Source: Akkermansiaceae bacterium (GTDB lineage: Bacteria; Verrucomicrobiota; Verrucomicrobiia; Verrucomicrobiales; Akkermansiaceae). From it: 47,115 bases of DNA. Under the pieces are notes generated by a model. It had not been told where the DNA came from, made no database searches, and saw only the letters and a list, made by a program, of their open reading frames with translations. Positions 37,271-45,377 of this stretch are shown here, one piece after another; position 1 is the stretch's first letter, and each line of letters starts with the position of its first letter. The translations under genes were made by a program, and so were the position numbers. The stretch is taken from assembly GCA_947491475.1 (NCBI GenBank), contig CANLKN010000018.1, forward strand, positions 1 through 47,115. Reading direction: 5' to 3'.

Positions 37271-37858
37271 TTATTGGCCACCGGGATTGGGCGGAGGAGC
37301 AGGAAATGCCTCGCTTGGCACGGTCACCGGCGGGATTGGATCCGGGCTGATGGGTGCCTCGGGATCGATCACTGTGGGAATTGCGCCTTCTGGCGGCAGT
37401 TCCGCCGGCGTGACTGGAGGTAGCATGCCACCGTAGCCGCCAACTGGAGGATAAACCTGGTATTCGCCAGGACCAGGCGCGGCGAAAGACTCATCCTGCG
37501 CGGGAACGGCATTGGGATCCTCCAGCATCACCACCGGCACCCAGCCGATATCTCCGCTGTCCAATTCCACCTTTGCATAAGTATCGCTGGAGGAAATCAC
37601 TTTCATCGACGTGCCGCGGGGGAGCAACTTGTCAGCATCCGCATCACCCTTGGGCCGGTTTTTGAAAAACGCGGTGTTGTCCATGATCGCCCGCACGAAC
37701 TGCCCGGCGGCGAAGGCTGGCGTGATGGCCACCGGTGTGACTTGGCCACCCGGTGTGCTGAGGGGGTCGAAGTCGCCACTGGTGATCGGGCGGCTCATGT
37801 CATTGCAGGCAACAAGTCCCAGAGCAATGATGGCGGGAATAGCGTGGGCTCTTTTCAT
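37271..37858 (-). CDS. SH3-domain lipoprotein
   Basis: This 195-residue lipoprotein has a signal ending GLVAC (Cys18). Residues about 50-112 form a bacterial SH3-like domain (AAGQFVRAIMDNTAFFKNRP ... TSMKVISSSDTYAKVELDSGDIGWVPVVML), and the C-terminal third is a Pro-rich tail (PPVTPAELPPEG, PISPDPIPPVTVPSEAFPAPPP). Such domains often bind peptidoglycan. It follows panD on the same strand after 51 bp, so it may be cotranscribed with it, without an obvious functional link. Confidence 0.8.
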   Translation of the reverse strand: MKRAHAIPAIIALGLVACNDMSRPITSGDFDPLSTPGGQVTPVAITPAFAAGQFVRAIMDNTAFFKNRPKGDADADKLLPRGTSMKVISSSDTYAKVELDSGDIGWVPVVMLEDPNAVPAQDESFAAPGPGEYQVYPPVGGYGGMLPPVTPAELPPEGAIPTVIDPEAPISPDPIPPVTVPSEAFPAPPPNPGGQ

Positions 37859-37909
37859 GGGGAGGAATCGCTATCACGGCCATCCCCTCTGGTCAATGTG
37901 TTTCCCGTA

Positions 37910-38257
37910 TCAGCGACCTATCCGGACGATGTCGTTAAGCTGATCAAGCAGGATAATCTGTGGACTCACTGGCGTCTCGGAATAACCAAAAGCCATGATG
38001 GTCACGCGCTCGCCGGCCTTGATCAAGTGGGCGGCACCACCATTGATCAGGATCTTGCCGGTGTCCGGTTTGCCCTCAAGCACATAGGTTTCCAGGCGGG
38101 CCCCGGTGGTGATCGATGCCACCAGCACCTTTTCACCGGGCCACAGGTCCGCCGCATCCATCAAATCACGGGGGATCTCGATGCTGCCTTCGTATTCGAC
38201 ATCCGCATCCGTGATCATGGCACGGTGCAGTTTTGACTTGAGGAGCTCGCGCAACAT
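37910..38257 (-). CDS. panD: Aspartate 1-decarboxylase
   Basis: PanD makes beta-alanine for pantothenate and coenzyme A. The 115-residue proenzyme carries the self-cleavage site G24/S25 (EYEGSIEI), which yields the pyruvoyl group, together with K9, H11, R54, T57 and Y58 at the positions known from the Escherichia coli enzyme. The start is the ATG of MLRELLKSKLHRA; a longer frame upstream is Cys/Gly-rich and not family-like. It is likely the first gene of a two-gene unit with the SH3 lipoprotein. Confidence 0.95.
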   Translation of the reverse strand: MLRELLKSKLHRAMITDADVEYEGSIEIPRDLMDAADLWPGEKVLVASITTGARLETYVLEGKPDTGKILINGGAAHLIKAGERVTIMAFGYSETPVSPQIILLDQLNDIVRIGR

Positions 38258-38343
38258 CTGCGGGAAGAAAAGGCCGCCCGGCCCTCCCGTCAAGCCGCAA
38301 GCCCCACATCCGCAGAGCCGGCGAAGCAAAAACCATTGGATCT

Positions 38344-38472
38344 ACCGCAAAGCCGCAGAAGCCGCAAAGGGGGCGCTGAGAAAATACTCAAGAAATCGGA
38401 TATGCCCAGATGGCTTGGCCACCCGCTTCATGGAACTTTGCGTTTCCTTTGCGTGCTTCGCGGCTCTGCGGT
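38344..38472. repeat. Imperfect inverted repeat (27-bp arms)
   Basis: The arm starting ACCGCAAAGCCGCAGAAGCC at 38344-38370 is matched in reverse complement by 38446-38472 at about 24 positions with two single-base gaps, around a spacer of 75 bp. CGCAAAG/CTTTGCG phrases also recur just beside the right arm. Dispersed repeats of this type (ACCGCAGAGCCGC...CGCAAAG) are familiar in Verrucomicrobiota and Planctomycetota intergenic DNA. It lies between panD and the cobalamin riboswitch and may be a miniature mobile element or a folding unit. Confidence 0.5.
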
Positions 38473-38599
38473 GAAAATCTGATCCGTCAACCCCGCCGGT
38501 CCGCATCCGCCGCCATAGCTTTCGCATATCCTCTGATCCGCCCCGCGCGACCGGGTTTTGCCTTGCCGTCACCGCGCCGGCCGCCAAGGCTCGCTCCGA

Positions 38600-38752
38600 C
38601 CAACCACGAAAGCGTCATGGAATCCGGTGTGAATCCGGAACAGTCGCGCTGCGGTGACCGGTTGCAAATCCCACAGTCCAATCGTCGTGGAATGACGGTG
38701 AAGGCGGGAGGAGCAAGAACCGGAAGTCCGAATACTTGCACTTTCGTCGCTC
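38600..38752 (+). promoter_or_regulatory. Cobalamin (B12) riboswitch aptamer
   Basis: The segment has the conserved core GGAATCCGGTG-x-GAATCC, AACAG, CGCGCTGCGGTGA (38619-38657) and a B12 box AGTCCGAATACTTGC (38725-38739). Two helices that close the fold can be seen: ACGAAAG/CTTTCGT (38606-38612 with 38741-38747) and CCGGTT/AACCGG (38658-38663 with 38718-38723). This order and spacing agree with the class of adenosyl- or hydroxo/methylcobalamin aptamers. Relative to the next gene (ATG at 38888) it lies in the 5' leader, so it should lower expression when cobalamin is plentiful. Confidence 0.88.
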
Positions 38753-38848
38753 GTCACCCGCCAGCCGGTTTTTCCGGGGAAACGGGTTCAGTGGTCCTCC
38801 GCGAAAGAGGATCGACGGGAGATGGCGGCGGAGTTTTCCGCGCGGCCC

Positions 38849-38881
38849 TCTCTTCGTGAGAAATCACACGCATCGAAGAGA
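38849..38881 (+). promoter_or_regulatory. Hairpin sequestering the ribosome-binding site
   Basis: TCTCTTCG (38849-38856) and CGAAGAGA (38874-38881) make a perfect 8-bp stem with a 17-base loop. The second arm contains GAAGAGA, the only purine-rich Shine-Dalgarno-like sequence ahead of the ATG at 38888. With the B12 aptamer 100 bp upstream, this is the natural candidate for the expression platform: stem formed, translation off. Which ligand state favours the stem was not determined. Confidence 0.5.
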
Positions 38882-38887
38882 AAAAAC

Positions 38888-39727
38888 ATGAAACCATATT
38901 ATGCAATCAGGAGTGCCGCGGCTGCGGTGCTCGTCACAATCGGATTCCAATACGCCGCCGTGGCAGCGGTGACGTTTGAAACCTTCAGCTTGCCAGGATC
39001 CGGGTTTTGGAACGGCTCGGACCTGAGCGGCACGCCCGGCACACCCGGCACCTCCGGGGAAACGCCGCATGTGCAGGAGCGCGCAATCGAAGGCCTGTTG
39101 TTCCGCAACACCTACACCACGGTGTTCGAATCCTGGACCGGATTTGCCGTTTCCAACCGCACGGACACCACCACTCCGGGCTTCGGCAACCAATTCAGCG
39201 CGATCCCAGGCAGCGGTGTGGGCGGCTCCGCCAAATATGGAATCGGTTATTACGCGACTTATGAGGATTCAACCCACATGAAACTCGGCGCGTTGACCGA
39301 GCTCGCCGGCAAGGGAGCCTACATCACCAACACGACTTATGTGGCCTTGGACATGCTCAGTGGCAGCGGCTTCAGCAAAAAATTCGGCGGACCAAGCGGC
39401 AATGATGCGGATTGGCTCAAGCTTACCATCACCAGCTTCAGCAGCGGCATCCAGACCGGCAACGCGATCGATTATTACCTGGCCGATTACCGCTTCGCCG
39501 ACAATGCGCAGGATTACATCGTCAACGAATGGACCATGGTGGATTTCAGCGCGCTGGGCACGGCCGACGAACTGCGTTTCACAATGAGTTCATCGGATAG
39601 CGGGAGTTTCGGCATGAACACGCCATCATTCTTCGCGATCGACAACGTGCTGACCGCGGTGCCCGAGCCATCGGTGACGCTCGTCACCATGTTGGGATTC
39701 GGCCTTTGCCTGCGCCGCAAGCGCTGA
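38888..39727 (+). CDS. DUF4465 protein with PEP-CTERM sorting signal
   Basis: This 279-residue exported protein has a signal peptide (SAAAAVLVTIGFQYAAVAA) and one DUF4465 domain with its hallmarks: WTGFAVSNRTDTTTPGFGNQFSA, YITNTTYVALDM, DADWLKLTITSF, YYLADYRFAD and GMNTPSFFAIDNV. It ends VPEPSVTLVTMLGF and RRKR, a PEP-CTERM tail that would have it sorted by an exosortase to the cell surface. DUF4465 proteins recur behind cobalamin riboswitches, and Bacteroidota relatives are linked to B12 capture at the surface (from memory). The upstream riboswitch supports this role. It is the first gene of the locus. Confidence 0.9.
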   Translation: MKPYYAIRSAAAAVLVTIGFQYAAVAAVTFETFSLPGSGFWNGSDLSGTPGTPGTSGETPHVQERAIEGLLFRNTYTTVFESWTGFAVSNRTDTTTPGFGNQFSAIPGSGVGGSAKYGIGYYATYEDSTHMKLGALTELAGKGAYITNTTYVALDMLSGSGFSKKFGGPSGNDADWLKLTITSFSSGIQTGNAIDYYLADYRFADNAQDYIVNEWTMVDFSALGTADELRFTMSSSDSGSFGMNTPSFFAIDNVLTAVPEPSVTLVTMLGFGLCLRRKR

Positions 39728-39732
39728 AGTTC

Positions 39733-41067
39733 ATGGGCAATGGAAATTCCATGTTGCGGGTGGCAGCCGTGCTTGTTGCGGCTGGCCAACTCGCGTCCGG
39801 CGGTCCCTACTCCGGGGCGCTGAATGATCCAACCAATCCGTTCGACGCGCCGGTGCCCGGATTCATTGGCTCGCACGGTGCGGGTAAAGCGCGGCTCGAC
39901 ACCGGCTTCGATGTAGAAGGAGTGCCGCTGATAAACAACCCGGACAACTTTGTGCAGCCGCTGTTCTTCGCTTGGGCGGACGAAGTGGTGGATTATGCCC
40001 CATCCGAGCTTGTAACTGCGGATTTTAACGATCCATACTACGCACTCAGCCGGGTTACGGGTGATAACTGGGATGTTGTTTCGCTCGGCGACATGAGCGC
40101 TCAAGCCATCACGAACGGTGATCCTCCGGGCACGATCACCCTGCGTTTCATCAAGCCGATCTTCGATCTAGCAGGAGCTGACTTCGTGATCTTTGAAAAC
40201 GCCTTGATTGCTGAGACCAGCCAGCTGGGCGCGGTGGTCGGGCAGGTTTTCGGCGAGTTGGCTTATGTCGAGGTCTCCGCAGATGGGGAAAATTTTACCC
40301 GCTTTCCCTCTGAATCGCTCACGGCTGCGGCGGTGGGAGGCTACGGATCGATCAATGCCACCAATGTGCGCAACCTCGCCGGCAAGCACAGCAATGCGGG
40401 CGGCGAATGTTGGGGCACGCCCTTCGATCTCGCGGAACTGGGACTGAGTGAAATCCAATACATCCGGCTGGTGGACATTCCGGGAACCGGCGCTTTTACT
40501 GATAGCGTGGGCCGCCCAATATACGATCCACACAAAACCTTCGGCTCGGGCGGCTTCGATCTCGAGGCGGTGGGAGCCATTTCCGTAGGGATGACCTATG
40601 CCGAATGGCCGCAGCTTGAAACGCTCGCCGCGGACCAACGCGGCGAAGCCGACGATGCGGATGGCGACGGGATTGTGAACTTGCTCGAATACGCGTTCGG
40701 CCGTGTGCCGGGGTTCCCGGACGATGTGGAAAATCTGCCGCTATGCCGATTGATCGACGTCGTGGGGCAGGCGCACGCAGCCATCGAATTCGTCCGCGAT
40801 GAGCGTCTTGTGGATTTGATCTATGAGGTGCAGGCTTCACCCTCGCTGGCAGAGAGCGACTGGACGACCATCGCACGATCTGCCGGAGGTGGGCCGGTGT
40901 TGGCAGTGAGCGGTCACAGCCCGGTAATTTCTGAAATCTCGGCTTCGCCCTTGGCAAGCATCGGGGTGTTGCGCAAGGTGCTCTTGCGTGATGGACTGCC
41001 TGTCTCATCCAATTCCAAGCGCTTTTTCCGCGTGAAAATCTTCATCACTCCACCATCCCAATCATGA
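39733..41067 (+). CDS. Cell-surface protein of cobalamin loci
   Basis: This 444-residue secreted protein has a signal peptide (SMLRVAAVLVAAGQLASGG) and a conserved domain (about 30-290) with SLGDMSAQAI, GTITLRFIKPIFDLAGADFVIFENAL, FGELAYVEVSADGENFTRFP, NLAGKHSNAGGECWGTPFDLAELGL and KTFGSGGFDLEAVGAI. I know this pattern from 'cell surface protein' genes that sit beside DUF4465 and BtuB genes under B12 riboswitches. A calcium-type DADGDGIVNLLEYAFG module and a C-terminal beta domain follow. It starts six bases after the DUF4465 stop (ATG; TTG 27 bases earlier is possible). It has no PEP-CTERM tail. Confidence 0.82.
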   Translation: MGNGNSMLRVAAVLVAAGQLASGGPYSGALNDPTNPFDAPVPGFIGSHGAGKARLDTGFDVEGVPLINNPDNFVQPLFFAWADEVVDYAPSELVTADFNDPYYALSRVTGDNWDVVSLGDMSAQAITNGDPPGTITLRFIKPIFDLAGADFVIFENALIAETSQLGAVVGQVFGELAYVEVSADGENFTRFPSESLTAAAVGGYGSINATNVRNLAGKHSNAGGECWGTPFDLAELGLSEIQYIRLVDIPGTGAFTDSVGRPIYDPHKTFGSGGFDLEAVGAISVGMTYAEWPQLETLAADQRGEADDADGDGIVNLLEYAFGRVPGFPDDVENLPLCRLIDVVGQAHAAIEFVRDERLVDLIYEVQASPSLAESDWTTIARSAGGGPVLAVSGHSPVISEISASPLASIGVLRKVLLRDGLPVSSNSKRFFRVKIFITPPSQS

Positions 41068-41870
41068 TTGAATCACCGCAAGCCCAGCGCCATGCGGCCG
41101 CCGCTTTCTCACTCATGGAGTTGCTGGTGACGCTGGCGGTGATCGTTTCCCTGACTGCGCTGGCCTTCACCGGCGCGCGACGGATGATTACCACGGCGCG
41201 CATCGCGGAGAGCGCGACCAACCTGCGCAACCTGGCCATCGCCAACACGACGTATCTCACCGACCACGGTGTCTATTGCCCGGCCGACGACCGTTTCAAC
41301 AACCGCCGCTGGCATGGTGCGCGAGGCGCGACGGACTCCCGATTCGACCCCACCAAGGGCTTTCTTTCTCCCTATCTCGGCAAGAGTCGGCAGGTGACCG
41401 TTTGCCCCTTGTTTCGAGCCATGGTCGAGGGCAGCGCGAGTTTTGAGAATGGAACTGGTGGATATGGTTACAATGCAGCCTACATCGGTGGCCTGCCGGG
41501 CGGTCCATTCGATAAAACGACCTATCTGCGCATATCACAAAGACCGGCAAACGTCACTAACCCAAGCCGCACCGTGATGTTCACCACCACCGCATACGCC
41601 CGTCCGGGAGGTTTGCAGGAGTATCCTTACTGCGAGCCGCCATTCTGGGACTATGGTGATGGTCCCTCTGGCAGCCGTCCATCACCCAGCGTGCATTTCC
41701 GCGCCAACGGCAAGGCACTTGTAGCCTGGTGCGACGGTAGTGTCACAGCGGAAGCGGCAAACGCATCGCGCGGCGGCCGTAACCCGCATGGCGGCGATCC
41801 AGAAAGCCATGCTCTCGGTTGGTGTGGCCCCGAGGAAAACAACGGTTGGTGGAACCCTAACCATAGATGA
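41064..41870 (+). CDS. Pseudopilin of the cobalamin locus
   Basis: This 268-residue protein has a prepilin N-terminus: leader of 14 residues, cleavage at A14/F15 and Glu at +5 (AFSLMELLVTLAVIVSLTALAF). The globular part follows the H-X9-DG type of the Verrucomicrobiota and Planctomycetota (VCPLFR; YGYNAAYIGG; VHFRANGKALVAWCDGSV). Its ATG overlaps the TGA of the surface-protein gene (ATGA), so it is translationally coupled to a cobalamin-controlled operon. A pilin-like protein in a B12 uptake locus is unexpected; it may form a small fibre or act as an anchor for the surface proteins. Confidence 0.85.
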   Translation: MIESPQAQRHAAAAFSLMELLVTLAVIVSLTALAFTGARRMITTARIAESATNLRNLAIANTTYLTDHGVYCPADDRFNNRRWHGARGATDSRFDPTKGFLSPYLGKSRQVTVCPLFRAMVEGSASFENGTGGYGYNAAYIGGLPGGPFDKTTYLRISQRPANVTNPSRTVMFTTTAYARPGGLQEYPYCEPPFWDYGDGPSGSRPSPSVHFRANGKALVAWCDGSVTAEAANASRGGRNPHGGDPESHALGWCGPEENNGWWNPNHR

Positions 41871-41939
41871 CCCCTATCAATACTCGCAGCGTCCGAGTGG
41901 AAACCGTTGTTTGATGAACCGGCACCGGACTTTACGCCG

Positions 41940-41962
41940 GCATCACCATCGATTGGTGATGC
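41940..41962. terminator. Perfect 9-bp hairpin after the pseudopilin gene
   Basis: GCATCACCA and TGGTGATGC pair perfectly around a five-base loop (TCGAT) in the 172-bp gap between the pseudopilin and the Agl23-like gene. There is no T-run, but position and strength suggest it ends or attenuates the cobalamin operon. The rest of the gap shows no gene. Confidence 0.45.
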
Positions 41963-42042
41963 ACACGCGTGGCTGGATTTCGGATTTTTCACACATCTCC
42001 GGGTGATGATGGGAACGATTCCGTATTTGACGTTGCGGGAAG

Positions 42043-43575
42043 ATGGATTCTTTCGTCGTATCCCGCCGATTGATGAAACAAGCCGCCATCATCGCATGTT
42101 GGATTGCCGTGCTGCTCGCCGCCGCATTCCTGCGCTTCGACATGCTAGCCGAGCGGCCCTTTCATGCCGATGAGGCCACCGGCGCGCGCATCACCGCCAC
42201 ACGCATGGAATCAGGCGGCGCGACTTTCGATCCCACACATTACCACGGTCCGCTGCTCGCCGATCTCGCCATCCCGCTCTGCAAGGCGCGCGGTGAGAAC
42301 AGTTGGCAAAAAATGACCCAGGCAACCTTGCGCATGCTCCCGGCTGTGGCCGGCATGCTGCTTGTGTTGCTGCCGCTCATCGGCCGCAGGCGCTTCGGCA
42401 ATGCTCCAATGCTGCTGGCCGCAGCACTACTCGCCACCTCGCCGCTGTTGGTTTATTACAGCCGGATGTTCATCCACGAGCCGCTGCTGGCCTTGTTCGG
42501 GATGACTTTTTTGTTTTGCCTGCCAAATTTCGCGCGCCACGGCGCTCCGGGATTTCTGTTAGGCCTGATGTTCGCCACCAAGGAAACCTTCGCCATCAGC
42601 GTGCTCGCGTGGACTGCGGCGGCCGCATGGATCGCATGGGAAAACCGCAGGACCATCGACTTGCGCACCATCTTCAATAAATGGCGCATACCCGCCGCGC
42701 TATCATTTCTCACCTTCATCCTCAGCGCCGGATATTTCTATACCGACGCCCTCCGGCAACCAAGCGGCGCACTCGATGCCGTGCGCACCTTCTTCGTTTA
42801 CGAAACCGTGGATGGGCACGACAAACCACTCGCCTATTACTTCCAACTTCTCGCCCAGCCGCATCAATCGGCCGGTCTCTGGTGGTTTGGCACACCTGTT
42901 GTGCTGCTCGCTTTGTGGGCTTTCGCCGCCAGCTTTGGCAAAACGCCGCAGGCAGCCGCGAACCGTCCTTACATCCGTTTCCTCACCTACTCCGCAGCCG
43001 GGCATTTCATCATCTACAGCATGTTCGCCTACAAGACTCCGTGGCTCGCCTGCCTGCCATGGGCCCATCTCTGCGTGCTCGCTGGGTTTTCTCTAACAAA
43101 AATATTGCAGCGCGGAAAAACATACCAAGTCGCATTGATCACACTGGCCGGCATCACGCTTGTCACGCAGTTTCAACAAGCCCGTGCCGCCACCGGCCGC
43201 CTTGCCTCGGACGCCCGCAATCCCTTTGCTTATGTTCCCACCCGGCCGGATGTTGTGAAACTCGAAGCATGGCTCGGCGAGTTGCGCCAAATAGCGCCCG
43301 GTGGCACGCTTGAACCCATCGCCGTGATCGGCGGCGATTACTGGCCGCTGCCATGGTATCTGCGCACGCTGGGAAAAACCGGCTACTGGAACGAAGCTCC
43401 GCCGGGAATCGACCAACTGCCGCTGGTTTTCGCCATGCCGGAACGTGCGGATGCCGTGATGGCGGAGCTCTCGGCAAGCCATACGCCGCTGCCACGCGGA
43501 CTGCGCGCCGGCGTGCCGTTGCATGTTTTTGTTAGAAATGACATCTGGAATCTCTGGATGAACGCCGAAAACTGA
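42043..43575 (+). CDS. Agl23-like (TIGR03663) multispan membrane protein
   Basis: This 510-residue integral membrane protein has an N-terminal span followed by the acidic loop FHADEATGARI, then about ten further spans and the motif YYSRMFIHEPLLALFGM, as in the TIGR03663 family ('flippase activity-associated protein Agl23') and, more distantly, dolichyl-phosphate-mannose mannosyltransferases. The acidic residues in the first loop would serve in sugar transfer from a lipid carrier. Start ATG 42043 or ATG 42073 (MKQAAIIACW). It is coupled to apbE by a one-base overlap and may glycosylate exported proteins such as those of the locus upstream; this is inference. Confidence 0.82.
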   Translation: MDSFVVSRRLMKQAAIIACWIAVLLAAAFLRFDMLAERPFHADEATGARITATRMESGGATFDPTHYHGPLLADLAIPLCKARGENSWQKMTQATLRMLPAVAGMLLVLLPLIGRRRFGNAPMLLAAALLATSPLLVYYSRMFIHEPLLALFGMTFLFCLPNFARHGAPGFLLGLMFATKETFAISVLAWTAAAAWIAWENRRTIDLRTIFNKWRIPAALSFLTFILSAGYFYTDALRQPSGALDAVRTFFVYETVDGHDKPLAYYFQLLAQPHQSAGLWWFGTPVVLLALWAFAASFGKTPQAAANRPYIRFLTYSAAGHFIIYSMFAYKTPWLACLPWAHLCVLAGFSLTKILQRGKTYQVALITLAGITLVTQFQQARAATGRLASDARNPFAYVPTRPDVVKLEAWLGELRQIAPGGTLEPIAVIGGDYWPLPWYLRTLGKTGYWNEAPPGIDQLPLVFAMPERADAVMAELSASHTPLPRGLRAGVPLHVFVRNDIWNLWMNAEN

Positions 43576-44429
43576 TGAATCCCGCCGGACCACTTGCAGA
43601 CTCGCGATATTTCACTCATGAGGCCATGCACACCACTTTCAGCTTGAGGCTTCGCGGTGAGGACGAGCAGAGCGCGCGCGACATGGCCCGCGAGTGCTTC
43701 GAGTGGATCGACATTCTTGAGTCCCGCCTCAGCCGTTTCATCGAAAACAGCGAAATTTCCCGCATCAATCAGATGCAGGCCGGCGAGACGCTGTATCTCA
43801 GCGAGCCCTGCCACCAATGCCTGTTGCTTGCGCTCGACGCCCATGCCCGCACCGGCGGCCTGTTTGATATCACGCTCGGCACCCGCATCGAACACCGGAA
43901 ATCCGGCGTTGGCGGTCCACCACCACCCGTCATCGGCAGTCTGATCATTCATCCCGATGTCGCAGCAGTCACTTGCATCGAGCCCGGCCGCGAACTTGAT
44001 CTCGGTGGCATAGGCAAGGGATTTGCGCTCGATCAACTCAAGCAAATCCTCACCGACTGGGGTGCGCAGGACGCGATGCTGGCCGCCGGTAACAGCTCGT
44101 TGCTGGCCTACGGCCCGGGAACTTGGCCGGTCGATCTAACAGCTTCGAGCAAAAGCCTGCGCCTGAACCTTGCCAACCAATCCCTCAGCGCATCCGGAAC
44201 CGGCATGCAAGGCAGTCACATCGTCCACCCTGAGGAACATGAGTTATCATTAGTCACCCGTGCGGATCGAGTCTGGGTGCTGGCGCCAACAGCCGTTCTT
44301 GCGGAAATCTGGTCCACAGCCTTCATGCTGATGGACCCTTCGGGGATTCCAACATTCATCTCGGGAAATCCGGAAATCACAGCGGTTTACATGGATATGA
44401 ATGGCTCGCCGATATCCCTCAAGGCTTGA
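43575..44429 (+). CDS. apbE: ApbE-like FAD:protein FMN transferase
   Basis: ApbE attaches FMN from FAD to a Thr of target proteins in the extracytoplasmic space. The 284-residue protein has HTTFSLRL, DILESRLSRFIENSEISRIN, DITLGTRIE and the central ELDLGGIGKGFALDQ (140-154), followed by GNSSLLAYGP and a threonine-poor C-terminus with TAVLAEIWSTAFMLM, where the metal-binding residues lie. The protein has no clear signal peptide, which is unusual for bacterial ApbE. Its start overlaps the stop of the Agl23-like gene (TGATG). No flavinylated target could be recognised in the window. Confidence 0.82.
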   Translation: MNPAGPLADSRYFTHEAMHTTFSLRLRGEDEQSARDMARECFEWIDILESRLSRFIENSEISRINQMQAGETLYLSEPCHQCLLLALDAHARTGGLFDITLGTRIEHRKSGVGGPPPPVIGSLIIHPDVAAVTCIEPGRELDLGGIGKGFALDQLKQILTDWGAQDAMLAAGNSSLLAYGPGTWPVDLTASSKSLRLNLANQSLSASGTGMQGSHIVHPEEHELSLVTRADRVWVLAPTAVLAEIWSTAFMLMDPSGIPTFISGNPEITAVYMDMNGSPISLKA

Positions 44430-44470
44430 GCTCGAATCAAACCGCTTCGGAACCACAATCATGCGGGGAG

Positions 44471-45367
44471 TCAATTCGGACTGCCCTCGCCGTTGAGGAT
44501 TTCCATGTAGAGATCCTCCAGCGAGCGGCGGATGGGAGCGAGCGCGCGCAAGCGGATGCCGGCGTGAACGAGTGCCTCCACCAGCGCGGCGGGGTCCATG
44601 CCTTGAGGCAGGCGGATGCGGCCTGGAGTGGGGATCTCGCCTCCATGCGCATGGATGATCGGCAGCGCTTTTTCCCATGGTTCAAGATCCACTTCGAACA
44701 TCAGGTCGTCATCATGCAGACCGCCTACGGCTCCTTCGAAGACCCGCCTGCCCTCGCGCAGGATCGCCACGCGGTCGCACATGAGTTCCACCTCGGCGAG
44801 CAGATGCGAGTTGAATAAAACCGTCATGCCGCGCTCTTCGCGAAGGCGCAGGATGAAATCCCGGAACCACACGATGCCCTCGGGATCGAGGCCGTCGGTG
44901 GGTTCGTCTAACAATAAAAGCTCAGGCTCCGGCAGCAGCGACTGGGCGAGGGCGAGGCGCTGGCGCATGCCGTGGCTGTAAGTGCGGACTTTCGAGTGGA
45001 TGCGCTTCGACAAGCCGACAAGCTCCACGGTTTCGCGCGCGGCTTTTGCATCGAATCCGCCGGAGTATCCCATCAGCAGGCGCAGATTTTCCCAACCGCT
45101 GAGGTATTCGTAAAACGCCGGCGCCTCGAAGATGGCTCCCACCTTGCGCAACGCCTGCGAGCGGTCGGCGAGAACGGAAACTCCGCCGATGGTGACATCT
45201 CCGGCGTCCGGCATCACCATGCCGAGGATGATGCCGAGCGTGGTGCTCTTGCCCGCGCCATTGTGGCCTAACAGCCCGTGGATCTCGCCGCGCGCGACGG
45301 CGAATGATACATCGTGCAACGCGGGCTTGCCGCCGAAGGATTTGTGAAGGCCGCGGATTTCGAGCAT
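44471..45367 (-). CDS. ABC transporter ATP-binding protein
   Basis: This 298-residue ATPase has Walker A GHNGAGKST (34-42), signature YSHGMRQRLALAQSLL, Walker B LLLLDEPTDGLDPEG and a C-terminal part of about 80 residues (VDLEPWEKALPIIHAHGG ... SLEDLYMEI), as in the CcmA/NatA/BcrA group of exporters and Gld-type gliding/secretion ATPases. No permease lies beside it in the window. It is the last gene of a minus-strand operon; the pseudopilin gene ends 10 bp upstream. It is convergent with apbE across 41 bp. Confidence 0.9.
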   Translation of the reverse strand: MLEIRGLHKSFGGKPALHDVSFAVARGEIHGLLGHNGAGKSTTLGIILGMVMPDAGDVTIGGVSVLADRSQALRKVGAIFEAPAFYEYLSGWENLRLLMGYSGGFDAKAARETVELVGLSKRIHSKVRTYSHGMRQRLALAQSLLPEPELLLLDEPTDGLDPEGIVWFRDFILRLREERGMTVLFNSHLLAEVELMCDRVAILREGRRVFEGAVGGLHDDDLMFEVDLEPWEKALPIIHAHGGEIPTPGRIRLPQGMDPAALVEALVHAGIRLRALAPIRRSLEDLYMEILNGEGSPN

Positions 45368-45377
45368 GGCGGGGATG

